Source: Entamoeba invadens IP1 (lineage: Eukaryota; Evosea; Mastigamoebida; Endamoebidae). From it: a stretch of 35,044 bases of DNA. Shown here in pieces: positions 1 to 10,418 of the stretch. The DNA is taken from contig NW_004440113.1 in the NCBI RefSeq assembly GCF_000330505.1, positions 157,608-192,651 on the forward strand, written 5' to 3'. Within the stretch, counting starts at the first letter, position 1, and each line of letters opens with the position of its first letter. The position numbers and the translations under genes are program-made. The notes under the pieces are model-generated. The model was not told the origin of the DNA, did not search any database, and saw only the letters and a program-made list of their open reading frames with translations.

Positions 1-309
1 AAATTATAATGTGACTGTAATGAATAATATCATTTTATTTCTATTTATAACTATTCACAATATTAATTTAACAATAATTTTTATTTGTTATAATTTATAC
101 CATATTCCAGTTAATTATTTTTTATATTAAATTATTAATATCCAAATACTTTCAATAATAAATAAAAAATGTTAAAATTTACTATTAATTACAGTTATAG
201 AAAGTTTTCAATATTTCCTCATTGATTGTAATAAAACGATTATAAAACTATGAATTATTTGTACCAAATAAACTAATAAAAACTACTATGAACTTTTAAA
301 ACACATAAT
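1..309. other. AT-rich intergenic region upstream of the ankyrin gene
   Basis: No open reading frame or RNA gene is visible. The last 25 bases before the start codon contain a GAAC-type element, listed separately. The rest is simple A/T-rich spacer. Confidence 0.6.
286..296 (+). promoter_or_regulatory. GAAC-like core promoter element
   Basis: The bases CTATGAACTTT lie about 15-25 nt upstream of the ATG at 310. They resemble the Entamoeba GAAC core element (consensus AATGAACT), which sits close to very short 5' UTRs. The match is by eye only and no transcription start is known. Confidence 0.4.
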
Positions 310-3300
310 ATGGACATACCCAATATGATAATGAAAAACAATCAAGAGGCTCTCAGTAGAATACCTCGAAAACAATTAAGAATAGAAGACACCAGCTTGT
401 TAGTGATTTCCGCCATATATGGCATTCCTGATGTCATTGTTGCGAACATGACTTCCCCTGTTTTTTCGTCTCTTACTCGCATATTATATTATAACGGTCA
501 TTTACTAATTCCCAACGACACTCCATTTAACACCGAGCAAGTTCCGTTATACAGAATTCCATTTATTCCATCGTTGTTTGCACAAAACTATTTTTACATT
601 GACTTTGCTAATTCATACACGACGGAAATGGTCAAACTGTCTGATGAATGTGTCTTAGAGTTCTCTGTTCTGACTGGGTTATCTTTACAATTGACTTTTT
701 CAGTGATGAATTCCAATGATAAAATCACGTTCTCCACAGAAGGATTGATCACTTCAAATGGCATCAATTTCTTTTTTCCACCACTGAAGTTGAACTCGAT
801 TTTTGCATTAAAAGTGACATCAGACAAGGTCTGTTTTTATGTGGAAGGAAAAGTAATCAAAGAAATTCCGTTTCTTGTTGCGGGGTTCCAAATCAAAATG
901 AGTTCCCCCAACAACATTCTTTTCATGTTAAATGACGGGATTTACCCAACAATTTTCGACTATGGAAAATTCAGACCATTTGCACTCCAAAACAGTACCC
1001 CTTTATTTGAAAACATCCCCCTCCACTTGCTCACTAAAATTCCGTATCAGAACGAAACTGATATGTCGGCACTGATATCGTCTGGAGTGGATTTTAACTT
1101 GATGGACTTTCGAAATAACAATTTACTGATGAGACACGCAGACTATTCGTTGTTTGCGTGCTGTCGCGTTGGGAACGACAGTGCTTTCAGAAAAATATTT
1201 CCGTCAGTCAAAAATTCTGTTAATCTCGGCACTGCGAAGAGTCTAATGCAAACTTTATTTATTACTAAATTCACAATAGGGAAGAAGAGGATTTTGATGG
1301 ATATCGCCAAAGAGCATCCCTTCATTAATATTGTGTCGACTTTGGGATTGATTGGGACGGTAGGAAGTATCGAGCTCTTCCAAGACTTCTACGACTTCTT
1401 AGCGAAAGATAAAACAAAAGAGGAGCTTGGGCAGTTCGTCTATGAAGTGTTAATTAACACGATAATGGCGGGGAAGAAAGAAGTGTTCCAAACAATATGC
1501 TACACGGCTGCAATAACTAAGATGAACGAGCAGATGAAGATGGACATTGTCATTCATATCACCAAATATTGCACAGTAAATTACTTAAAGGAGTTTGCGT
1601 CTGGGATTAAAGAAAAGGACTTTTCAAAATATGAAGTTGGGGTGTCTCCATGGAGTGACAAGAGTGTGATTCAATACGCACTTGAGCTTGGATGCTCAAA
1701 TAAAAACGCGTTGGAACAAGCTGCTCTGAACAACTTTGAAATGTTTCAAATCCTCATTGAGCTCGACCATTCCAAAATTAATAATAAAATCAATGGGCAG
1801 AGTCTGCTCCATATTGCAGTGCAAAAGGGTGACTCGAGACTCGCCAAGTTTCTTATTGAAAATGGTATTAATCGAGAAATACAAGACAGTAATGGGAAGA
1901 CTGCATTGGATTTGGTAGTGCCAGGGACTGCAATAGGAAATTTGTTACTCCCATCTCCTAATATGTGTACGACAAGTGGCACATTGAAAGAAGATGTCTA
2001 TGTTTTCTATACTAATTGTCAGAAGAAATACGTTCTAATTAAAGGACAGAAATTACTTCTTGGCGACTTTGGAGACCGAATGGGGAATGAAGCAAGCTGC
2101 GCCTTACCAGATACAAAAGAAAATTACTGGGAGAAGTGTCGGATCATGCGGGTGCAGACTTCTGAGGGGAAAATGATTCTTCTTGTGTCGAATAACATGT
2201 TGTACAAATCGAATGAAGTCAAGAAGAAAATTATCATCTGGGATCGAATCAATCCCGTTGTGGTGATCGACCCGATCGACATATTACTTGAGGAGCGTAA
2301 CTGGTGCGTCTGCCAGAATGAGTTGTTTGTCATCTGTGAAAGTCCATTAGACTCCGAGACAAAACTACTGTATAAGAGTGAATTGAAGAGTGGCGCTTTA
2401 TTCAAGTGTGTTGGGAAAAGCGAGTTAAAAACGCGCAGTGATGTGTTAATGAATGTTTCTGGTGTATTAGTACTTGTAGCCTTTTGCTATCAAGTTCTGA
2501 AAGATGGGAAAATGAAATATATAGTCGACCCAACGCAACCGAGTTTTGATCACTTCTATGTGTATAGTGGAGAAGAGTGGCACGAGTGGTTTATAAGTTC
2601 GATAGAGGATCTTCCGTTAATCGAAGTGGTTGAGGTGTGTGTCTGTGATGAGTCGCATATTGTGTTATTTGGGACTGAAACGATCCATTTCATTTTAGAC
2701 GTTTTTGCCACTTCGATACTTTCATTCAGAACGCCAGATGTTCTCAATGAGGACAAGACTATTAGTTGTGCTGGAAATGTCATTGTCAACAACAAAAAGG
2801 TCTATTTGAATAGCGCGATACTGACTAAAGCACAAAGCTTTGCTTTGTTATTAGCAAAGGTGTATTTCAAAACGGTTTTTATTATCAAGTGCAGTGATAC
2901 AAATTTGTTCTATGAAGTGTCACTCATAAAGAAGTTCGATTTCTTTAGAGAGATGATAGAGAGCGGCGTGACCGAAGTGCAAGTGACAATGTGTGGAGGT
3001 GTTGTTCGTGTAGTAATGGGGATGATAATATGTGGGACGAAACTGTATTGCGACAAAAATGCGATGAAATTCAACACCCAACTCTTCTTCGACGAAATCA
3101 TTAAGAACACACCCGTGCAATTCAAAAACGACACAAAGAACTTGGAAGTTCTTTTTACAGAAAATTACAACGATTGGAAGCAAAAGTTCTCGTTTTCACA
3201 AGGAGAAGGCGACGTCGACTTATTAGTCGAAGGAGAAAAAGTCCGAGCGTATAAGTGGATTATCACGACACTATTCCCGTCATTCTTTTGGGTGTTAGAA

Positions 3301-3438
3301 GACAACATTCATGAAATTACAGTAAAGGATGAATTACTCGCAAGACTGGCAAAAAGTTTCGACGATTTTGATAAGCCGATTTGGGCAGACTACATCGCGG
3401 CGTATATCTCGGAAAGTATTGAAGGGATGGAGGATTAG
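310..3438 (+). CDS. Large ankyrin-repeat protein with BTB/POZ-like C-terminus
   Basis: A single uninterrupted 1042-aa frame starts at the first ATG. Residues about 465-545 hold ankyrin repeats; the clearest copy, near residues 495-525, has the pattern G-x-S-L-L-H-I-A-V-x-x-G and is followed by a second with G-K-T-A-L-D-L. Residues about 560-900 are beta-rich with short hydrophobic strands; one stretch reads like an RCC1 or propeller blade (CVCDESHIVLFG), but this is weak. Residues about 960-1025 begin D-V-D-L-L-V-E-G-E-K-V-R-A-Y-K, the start pattern of a BTB/POZ domain (D-V-x-L-V-V-x-G-x-x-F-x-A-H-K). Ankyrin-BTB proteins usually act as adaptors, for example for cullin-3 ubiquitin ligases; that role is inference. 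No signal peptide or membrane segment is visible, so it is probably cytoplasmic or nuclear. The N-terminal 450 residues are not recognised. Confidence 0.85.
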   Translation: MDIPNMIMKNNQEALSRIPRKQLRIEDTSLLVISAIYGIPDVIVANMTSPVFSSLTRILYYNGHLLIPNDTPFNTEQVPLYRIPFIPSLFAQNYFYIDFANSYTTEMVKLSDECVLEFSVLTGLSLQLTFSVMNSNDKITFSTEGLITSNGINFFFPPLKLNSIFALKVTSDKVCFYVEGKVIKEIPFLVAGFQIKMSSPNNILFMLNDGIYPTIFDYGKFRPFALQNSTPLFENIPLHLLTKIPYQNETDMSALISSGVDFNLMDFRNNNLLMRHADYSLFACCRVGNDSAFRKIFPSVKNSVNLGTAKSLMQTLFITKFTIGKKRILMDIAKEHPFINIVSTLGLIGTVGSIELFQDFYDFLAKDKTKEELGQFVYEVLINTIMAGKKEVFQTICYTAAITKMNEQMKMDIVIHITKYCTVNYLKEFASGIKEKDFSKYEVGVSPWSDKSVIQYALELGCSNKNALEQAALNNFEMFQILIELDHSKINNKINGQSLLHIAVQKGDSRLAKFLIENGINREIQDSNGKTALDLVVPGTAIGNLLLPSPNMCTTSGTLKEDVYVFYTNCQKKYVLIKGQKLLLGDFGDRMGNEASCALPDTKENYWEKCRIMRVQTSEGKMILLVSNNMLYKSNEVKKKIIIWDRINPVVVIDPIDILLEERNWCVCQNELFVICESPLDSETKLLYKSELKSGALFKCVGKSELKTRSDVLMNVSGVLVLVAFCYQVLKDGKMKYIVDPTQPSFDHFYVYSGEEWHEWFISSIEDLPLIEVVEVCVCDESHIVLFGTETIHFILDVFATSILSFRTPDVLNEDKTISCAGNVIVNNKKVYLNSAILTKAQSFALLLAKVYFKTVFIIKCSDTNLFYEVSLIKKFDFFREMIESGVTEVQVTMCGGVVRVVMGMIICGTKLYCDKNAMKFNTQLFFDEIIKNTPVQFKNDTKNLEVLFTENYNDWKQKFSFSQGEGDVDLLVEGEKVRAYKWIITTLFPSFFWVLEDNIHEITVKDELLARLAKSFDDFDKPIWADYIAAYISESIEGMED

Positions 3439-3638
3439 GTGTTGATTCATGTGATAATTATAGTTAGTTAATTAAATTAATTTTATTATTCTTTAATGCA
3501 ACGAATTCCTCAATCTCATAATTAAAAATTGAAAACCTCAAAGTTTGTTTAATAAAAAAATACTGTTATAATGTTTATTTGATATTTATAACCAAATAAT
3601 CAAAAAACAACAAAAAGGAGTGAAAAGCTGTCGATTAC

Positions 3639-4061
3639 TTATTTCTTGGCAAGGCAGAATTTATAGAAATTCTCGAAAGTGACTTTTCCGTCAGTGACAT
3701 AATCGTGGATTTCAGTTGGGAAAGCTTCTTCAAGGATTTCAAGATTGACAATCTTGATGAATGGATAGATTTCTTTCACATCAAGACTGTAATCACCTTT
3801 CTGGAAGGCAATGTAGATCTCTTTCTTCTTCTCGAAATCGCCATCAAGTTGAATGAAATAAAACATGTAGATGAATTCTTTGAGCTCAAGCTTCTCATCA
3901 TGATTTCCATCAGCAATGGTATAAAGGCCATCTGAAACAGCTCTGTCAGTCACACCAAGTCCCTTGATACCTTCGAAGAATTCGGCTCTGTCGAGTCCGC
4001 CGTCGTGGTTGGTGTCGAGTTTGGCGAATGTGGCTTTAAGTCCTTCAATATTGATTGACAT
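3639..4061 (-). CDS. Small EF-hand calcium-binding protein
   Basis: A 140-aa protein starting at an ATG (MSINIEG). Loop 1, near residues 16-27, is DTNHDGGLDRAE, a canonical EF-hand with acidic or Asn ligands at positions 1, 3, 5 and Glu at 12. Loop 2 is DGNHDEKLELKE; its ligands are kept but the usual Gly at position 6 is Glu. Two further helix-loop-helix regions in the second half (around QKGDYSLDVKE and YVTDGKVTFEN) look degenerate and may not bind calcium. The protein would be a two-site calcium sensor or buffer, cytosolic because there is no signal peptide. Entamoeba has a large family of such short EF-hand proteins, and I cannot assign it to a named member. Its 3' end faces the 3' end of the ankyrin gene (convergent). 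Confidence 0.88.
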   Translation of the reverse strand: MSINIEGLKATFAKLDTNHDGGLDRAEFFEGIKGLGVTDRAVSDGLYTIADGNHDEKLELKEFIYMFYFIQLDGDFEKKKEIYIAFQKGDYSLDVKEIYPFIKIVNLEILEEAFPTEIHDYVTDGKVTFENFYKFCLAKK

Positions 4062-4090
4062 GTTTTAATGATTTATCATCTCTCAAAATT

Positions 4091-4100
4091 CCTTAAATAG
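4091..4100 (-). promoter_or_regulatory. TATA-like element of the EF-hand gene
   Basis: Read on the minus strand this is CTATTTAAGG, close to the Entamoeba TATA-like consensus GTATTTAAAG. It lies 30-40 nt upstream of the ATG at 4061, the expected distance for the short 5' UTRs of this genus. Confidence 0.45.
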
Positions 4101-4612
4101 AATCGCTTTATTTATAGTCATTTAAATAGTTTAAAAACCAGTGTTTTGCTTTTTAAATTTCAACAAGAAAGAAGAATATTATAATATTCTGTTATGCTGT
4201 GAATTAGGGATGTTTATTTAAATTATAACCAATTGTTATATTCGCAGTAATTGGTTGTTTTCTAAAACGTGTTATAATGTGGCGCCTTAGAATATTTTTA
4301 CATGAATTCACTGCAATTTGTTGGGATTGTCCCATAAAAAGGGGAGAAACTGATATTATGGATGATATTGTAGATTGAGTTTTTTGAACTTGAAATGTTT
4401 TAAATAGGAAATTATAGTCTAAACGTGTGTAAAAAACGGGACAATAAAAACGAGATTTGTAAGAAAAAAAAAACAAGTTAAAGATTTGTAAGAAATCAAA
4501 ATAGAAAAAATAGATTGATTAATAAATATCGATGTCGCATAAATAATTACTATAAAATGACCATAATCCCTCTTTGTTTTATTATATTTTTTAGATGTAC
4601 TATATATATAGT

Positions 4613-4649
4613 AAACATAATTATATTATTATAATTTATAATTATGTTT
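4613..4649. repeat. Perfect 13-bp inverted repeat (AT-rich hairpin)
   Basis: Left arm 4613-4625 reads AAACATAATTATA and right arm 4637-4649 is its exact reverse complement, around an 11-nt loop. In DNA this AT-rich, such arms can arise by chance. Confidence 0.7.
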
Positions 4650-4765
4650 TATCATAATTTGATTTCCCAAAAATGTAAAATAATAAATAATACGATTAAA
4701 AAATTAATTTATAAAATAATATAAATAATTATAAATAATGTTCAATAGTTTGTGAGAAGTTTAAT

Positions 4766-4803
4766 TTAAATACATTATATTTTTGTAGATATAATGTATT
4801 TAA
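4766..4803. repeat. Perfect 15-bp inverted repeat with 8-nt loop
   Basis: Left arm 4766-4780 (TTAAATACATTATAT) pairs exactly with 4789-4803 around the loop TTTTGTAG. It could form a cruciform or be a relic of a small foldback element. Function unknown. Confidence 0.75.
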
Positions 4804-5205
4804 TATATATATAATAATAATATAAATTATATATACCATAGTGTTTATATACTATTCATAACTATATTATTAACAATAAACTGATCTATTGTTAATAATA
4901 AAATAATTATAATACTTTTATATTTTGCTATTCATTTTGGTAAGTAAAAGTTTTTTTTTATGGTAAATGAAATATTTTTAAATATAATTAAATGTAACCA
5001 TTTACAAAAAAATGAAAATGTTATTGTTTAATTGAATACAACAATTTATTCCTAAAATATTATTGAACACAAGTCAAGTGATTTATGAATCGGGAAATCT
5101 CGAGGTTATAAACAACTTTCCCTTTTTTTAAACATTTACAATATATATAACTTTACACAGTTTATAGATAAAAAACATCAAAAAGTGTATATATATATCC
5201 CGGTA

Positions 5206-5212
5206 AATTAGG
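5206..5212. repeat. Target-site duplication of the hAT element, left copy
   Basis: AATTAGG lies directly before the left terminal repeat and is repeated directly after the right one (7500-7506). Seven bases are identical; hAT elements usually duplicate 8, so one outer base may have changed. Confidence 0.8.
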
Positions 5213-5225
5213 CAGGGTCGGCCAA
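5213..5225 (+). repeat. Left terminal inverted repeat of hAT element
   Basis: CAGGGTCGGCCAA, an exact reverse complement of 7487-7499. Some similarity continues inward (GATC in both ends) with a small gap. Confidence 0.9.
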
Positions 5226-5392
5226 ACGATCATGTTATTGAAAAAAAACTTAAAAAACAAAAAAATGGTAAATAACATTGATTTTTTTAATTAATTATTT
5301 ATATCAGACAAAACACAATTATTCTTTACCAAAAAATGAAAAAAAAAGAAACAAAACGATAAATAATTTAAAAGACGTAATTTAAGGTTATT

Positions 5393-7299
5393 TTGAATAT
5401 TAAAAGAAGAATTCATTTTGGATTCTTTATTATATTATTATATAAAGATAAAATCTTAAAACAAATAAAACAAACACCTGTCAAAGTAGATTGGATACAA
5501 GACAAGTTGGCGGATAAAATAGATACTAAAACATTTTATTGCATCATTTGTGGTAAAATTATGAGCTGTAATGGTTTAAATTTACATACTTTACAACACA
5601 AAACAATATTTGCTAATATAGAACTTAAAGAATGTTTGATAAAATCGTATTTTAATGGAAAACAATTTTCAATTAATTGTGAAGGTAAAGGAATTGATTC
5701 TTATTTTTTTGAAAACCAATTAGAAAATGAATATAACACAAGAAATAAGATAAAAGAAACAAACATGACTATTGCTCAAATAATATCTGAAAATGATTTA
5801 TTATGTAAAACAGATGTAATTAAAAATATAATACAAATAATTATTCAAGTTGCCGAAGAATTTGGAATTAACACAATAAATAAACTAAGTCTTTCAAGAA
5901 CATCAATGAGGCGATTCTCAGAAACTGTATTTGAAAAAGAAGAAGAGAAAAAGTTATACATAATACAAGAATCTAAATATGTTTCAATCCAGACTGATGA
6001 GTCAAAGATACACTCACATTCTCAATACATTTTTTGTTGTTGTACAATTAACCAAGAAATTATAATACATAATTTTATATTAGAAATGTCAACGCTCGAA
6101 ACCAAATCAACATAAAAAGAAAAATATTCAATAAATTAAAAGTTATAATAGATAAATACAAAATTAGCCAAAGCAAAATTATTTCAATAACCACAGATGG
6201 GGGTGCCAACGTGAATGGCAAAAACAGTGGTGCCGCGACATTATTTTGTGAATATATCAACATGGTTCCAAAACAATTACAATGTGATAAAAATTGGTGT
6301 TATTGTCACAAAATTAATTTGATATCCAAATCACTTGAATCAATATCCACTGTAAGCAAATTTGTTAATTTTTTCAGAACAATTTGTAACTTTTTGATAG
6401 AAGATTCAATCTGGAGCAAAACACACAATTCGGCAGTACCAACTGATTGTTGTACACGATGGTTAAGTGTTGGGGAAATAATTGTGTTTGTTTACAATAA
6501 TTGGAGCGATATTGAATTAAGATTGTTGGAAATGTGTGTTGAATATACTGTTATTGATGATGTTGATATATTAGAATGTATATTGTTTTTTCAAAATAAA
6601 AATAACTATTTTATAACTTCTTTTTTAATTGATACAATTGTAAAATTGAACAATTTAAACAAAAATTTACAAATTGAAAATGGGTTAATTGTGAAAGAAA
6701 CTGGTAAAATTGTTAATTTTTACAACAATAATAATGACAAAAGCACCAAATTAAATATCAACGATTATTTTGTATTTGAAAATATAAATAATTGTAATGT
6801 GGTTATTTGTTCGGCACAAAAAGAGTTGTTTTTGGAAATATCAGAAAAAATTAAAAAAGGAATCGAGTTGAGATTTATTTGTGTTAAATTTAATGGTTTT
6901 GAAAGTACAAGTAATTTGGTTTACTCAAATTTGGAAATTTATACATTGTTTGCCTTATATTTTGGCAAAATAATAAAAAACAAACAAACTGTTATACCTT
7001 TACAACTCAAATATTTGTTGGAAAAAATTGTTCAACTTAGAACCGTTGTCAATGATGAAATAGAGTTCGTGTTAGTTAAAAACATGGATGTAAATTGTTT
7101 TGATATTTACTCTTATGTTGATATAATTAAAATATATCCAAAATTGTGGAATTTTTATTTGTATATCTCTGCTGTATTTCCAACAAGTACAATGAGTGAA
7201 TCTGGTTTTTCTATAGCAAAAAATACCTGGCAACCAAACATTTCATTTTCTTCATTCAACGCTAGAGTCGTGCTTAAAAAGAACAAATCAATATTGTAA
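5393..7299 (+). pseudogene. hAT transposase, frameshifted
   Basis: Two frames together give one transposase. The first (5393-6115) contains a BED-like zinc finger (C-x2-C, then H-x3-H, around 5540-5600) and the start of the catalytic region. The second is open from before 6100 to 7299; its usable part includes TTDGGANVNGKNSG, then RWLSVGEIIV, typical of hAT proteins, and ends with a dimerisation segment of the form YPKLW...FPTSTMSESGFSIA (about 7135-7215). The reading must change frame near 6090-6115, so one base was gained or lost. No in-frame ATG precedes the zinc finger; the first in-frame ATG (5561) falls after its first Cys pair, so the N-terminus is also unclear or damaged. Codon use is far more AT-rich than in the host genes around it. 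Confidence 0.88.
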
Positions 7300-7486
7300 T
7301 CAAAAAACAATTTTTTAATTGAAAGATTTTGAAATGTTGTTTAATTTGTTAACTATCGTTTTATTGATTTAAAAAAACAATTTTACATCAAATTTTTTTA
7401 TTTGAATTATTATTTACAACTTGCTAAAACTAAATAAATAATGACACGTATTTGAGATTGCCACGAAGTTGTTTAAAAACTGGATC

Positions 7487-7499
7487 TTGGCCGACCCTG
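7487..7499 (-). repeat. Right terminal inverted repeat of hAT element
   Basis: TTGGCCGACCCTG, the exact reverse complement of 5213-5225. Confidence 0.9.
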
Positions 7500-7506
7500 A
7501 ATTAGG
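7500..7506. repeat. Target-site duplication of the hAT element, right copy
   Basis: AATTAGG, identical to 5206-5212. Confidence 0.8.
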
Positions 7507-7575
7507 TTAATAATATATAATTTAACTTTAAAAAATATCTGGTGTTAATTTTTTGTAATATTTCACATTTTTTTT

Positions 7576-7583
7576 ATAACAAC
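7576..7583. repeat. Target-site duplication of second element, left copy
   Basis: ATAACAAC directly precedes the left inverted repeat. The right copy is TTAACAAC, so 7 of 8 bases agree. Confidence 0.6.
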
Positions 7584-7622
7584 CACGGTCTCCAGTTTTA
7601 GGGGGACCGAACACATAGGTTT
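7584..7622 (+). repeat. Left inverted repeat of second element
   Basis: Starts CACGGTCTCCAG and ends GAACACATAGGTTT. It aligns to the reverse complement of 10378-10418 with a few mismatches and about 2 gap bases in the G-rich middle. Confidence 0.78.
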
Positions 7623-8073
7623 GGGGTTTATTTTCTCAAAATCGTCGAGAAAACAAAAGAAAAATAAAAACAAGAGACAAAAGAAAAATAACAATTTTAA
7701 TGATTTTCTTTTTCATAACACAATTTTTTTTAATTTAATAAAAAAGTGAGCTAAGCAAAATGTCGATTTTCTGATAATATAATATTGAGGGGGAAAATGT
7801 TATTTGTATAAAAACTAAAAATAAAAAAACAAAATTGTTGAAGGGAATCGGGGAAGTGTTGAAAAAATAGAATTAAAACATTTATTATAATAAGATCATT
7901 CGACGTAAAATTTTGGGAAAAACACAACAAATTCAAATTGTAAATAAAGTTGAAACATAGATGGTTTAAAAATATTAAAATAAATGGAATTGATTACTAT
8001 AACTTTTATTGTGAAGATTGTTATAAGTTCATTTGATTTAACACAAATCGAATTTATTATTATTGATTAACAT

Positions 8074-8100
8074 ATTATAATTATTATAATTATTATAATT
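8074..8100. repeat. Three tandem copies of a 9-bp AT repeat
   Basis: ATTATAATT is repeated three times without change inside the second element. Probably simple-sequence slippage. Confidence 0.7.
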
Positions 8101-10377
8101 TTTAAAACAATTCAAACCAAACCCACCTTAACAGGTTTTATTTTTTGTGTGTTTTTTTCTGTTAATTTATTTCACCATAATACCGTTTTTGCTTCAATCT
8201 ATTTTTTGAATAATAAAAACTTAGCCTTACTATTTTTTATTTATATTAAACCATTACTTTGAAAGTATAACTATGATAATATTTTCATTTGATTTTATAA
8301 AGTAATAATGATATTAATGTAATTATATCATTTTATTGATAGTAAATAACGACATTGTAAATACACCAAGGTTTTACTGTTTTTAAACAATAACGATAAC
8401 GATGTTGTCCCGAAGATGATAGTTAGAGTAATAATTTTTTACTTTCGACGCGTTGTTTAAGAAACAATATTCACAATTATTTTTTTGTCAAATTGAATAT
8501 GTTTGAAAAATATATTATATTTGAAAGAACATAGATAATGGTGTTTGTTTTGATAGTCTAATTGATCTTGTTATTCCGCTATTTTTTATCACTAATTAAT
8601 AATTAGTTTATTTTTTGAAACAAAAAATATAGTTGTTTTTAAGAATTATATAGTTTGTTTTATTTTTCAATTTTATTTTCACCAACTCAGAATTTTTGTT
8701 CACATCTCAAAAATAATCAAATTAAATTTTAGATAGATTTTTAGTAAAAAAATAAAACAATCACACCAATAAGTTGAATAAAAACAACGGAACGTATTAC
8801 GGAGAATTGACAAAAACGCAAAACAGACAAGTCAGCAAACTATTATCTTTTCAATTCATTGAACTACAACAAACTGTGTTATAGAATGTATTAAAACTAT
8901 AAGTAAACATGTTTGTTTAATGTAATGTATATATTATTTTATATATTCAATAACAATGACATTCAAGGTGGTTGAAATGTACTTGATAGTGAATCTGTTT
9001 TGGACACTCCAAGTACATCGCCTAATACTAAAAATTTTATCGGCTTGAAAATATATGTCTCGGGATTTTTGATGTTTCTATTGAGTAAATCCCGAAAAAA
9101 TATAAAAATTATATCTTCGATATAATATCTTATTTAAACTAGTTGTTATTTGTTAGTTGGTTTGAGTAATATCCTTGTGCAGAAAAATGTTAAGAAAAAA
9201 TAAAACAGGCATGACAGTCTTTTTTAAAAGACCAAACGACAAAAAAAGAAAAAAATAACACTGCCTAATAAAAAAATTAACAGGGAAACAAGGAAACGTG
9301 TTAAGCACAATTCAATTACTCTTTATTATTTTTTCGTCCTTTTGAATTGAATTACCATTGATTTTCAAAAATTATGGGTTTATATATTATTTAACTATAA
9401 TAAAACAATAAAAATATTAGACTATGATTAATCGAATTATATTAAAGTCCAAATCATATTAATTTTAATATAAATATGTATTTGTTAATCCAAAAATGCA
9501 TTTATTGTTACATTTCAACTTTATTGAAACAAACAAGTACCATTTTTTGTGTATTGTGTGGCATTGCTTGGTAATTGATTATTCCCGATTTTGTATTTAA
9601 AAAATACCATATTGTTTTATATCCTATTGGGCCCGATAAACAAAACAAAAGATTAATGATGATAATAACTATTTTTCACTCCATTAAGAAGTTACATAAA
9701 ATGCGCTCATATAATGTCATTATTTTTGTAAAACATTTTTTCACAAAAATAATTGTATAAATTATTTTCCAAAAATGTTTGATAGATGGTTTTCTTCTTT
9801 ACATTTCACAAGACAATATCAACATTTCCGATTTTCTGGGACAAAAAACAAAAACACCAACTCAAAAATGTAATAATTATTAAAAAGCGTTTAATTTACC
9901 AAAGATTATTTTGAAAAAAGCACATTTATTTCTAATCGTGTTGTTGTGACAAAACTAAATATTAATCACCATATTATGTCTGTTTTGGAATCATAGATTA
10001 TTTCTCATTTGTCATTGATCAAATCCCAAAATATTAGTATAATCATGGCCAAATCAAACAAAATATTGTATAATATATTTACTAAAAAATATAGTATTAA
10101 TTTTCGCTTTGAAAAATGGTAAATTTTTATTAGTTTTGTCCATTCTCTTGTTTTTCCCATTGAAAAATGTAAATTTTTTTAATTATTTACCAAATTATCA
10201 TTTTGCCTCAAAATGCTTGTTATTTTGCCATTTCTTTTATTCGTTTACAATTTTCCATAATCTTTATACTCTTTTTTTTCTTGTTTTCCCCGAAAAAAAT
10301 AGAGAAAAAAAGGTAATTATAATCAATTTCTTACTAATAATTATTAAAAAATAAACCAAGTTTTATCGAATTTTGGA

Positions 10378-10418
10378 AAACCTAAGTGTTCGACCTCCCC
10401 CCAATTCTGGAGACCGTG
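10378..10418 (-). repeat. Right inverted repeat of second element
   Basis: The reverse complement starts CACGGTCTCCAG, carries a run of six G, and ends GAACACTTAGGTTT, mirroring 7584-7622. Confidence 0.78.

Larger units (their letters stand above)
4102..5205. other. AT-rich intergenic DNA before the hAT element
   Basis: No supportable gene. Positions 4200-4480 are somewhat less AT-rich and hold an open frame on the minus strand that lacks an ATG start and matches nothing I know. The part from 4500 on is extremely AT-rich and holds two perfect hairpins, listed separately. Confidence 0.5.
5213..7499 (+). mobile_element. hAT-superfamily DNA transposon, full length, 2287 bp
   Basis: Both ends carry the same 13-bp terminal inverted repeat, CAGGGTCGGCCAA (5213-5225 and, inverted, 7487-7499). 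The outer CAGGG matches the usual hAT end (CAG/GGG type). The element is flanked by a 7-bp direct repeat AATTAGG. Inside is a transposase with hAT signatures, including the C-terminal dimerisation region, broken by one frameshift. Element length, ends and target duplication together support a complete but probably non-autonomous copy. The sharp ends and intact repeats suggest that insertion was not ancient. Confidence 0.92.
7584..10418. mobile_element. Second inverted-repeat element, 2835 bp, no coding sequence recognised
   Basis: The ends form an imperfect inverted repeat of about 40 bp. The outer 12 bases, CACGGTCTCCAG, are identical, and further in both ends share a G-run and then GAACAC(A/T)TAGGTTT. 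The element is flanked by an 8-bp duplication with one mismatch. The interior is about 2.75 kb of very AT-rich DNA; its longest frames (7751-7936 minus, 9575-9760 plus, 10109-10354 plus) are short, low-complexity and match nothing known. It is therefore either a non-autonomous DNA transposon or a decayed one. An 8-bp duplication fits hAT or Mutator-like elements, but the ends differ from those of the neighbouring hAT copy, so that transposase is not an obvious partner. Confidence 0.78.

Noticed and set aside
4204..4476. 90-codon open frame on the minus strand
   Set aside because: It lacks an ATG start at its head and matches no family; probably chance in less AT-rich spacer, or an unrecognisable relic.
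7751..10354. Short frames of 61-81 codons inside the second element
   Set aside because: Rich in F, I, K, N and Y from AT composition alone, without motifs of transposases.
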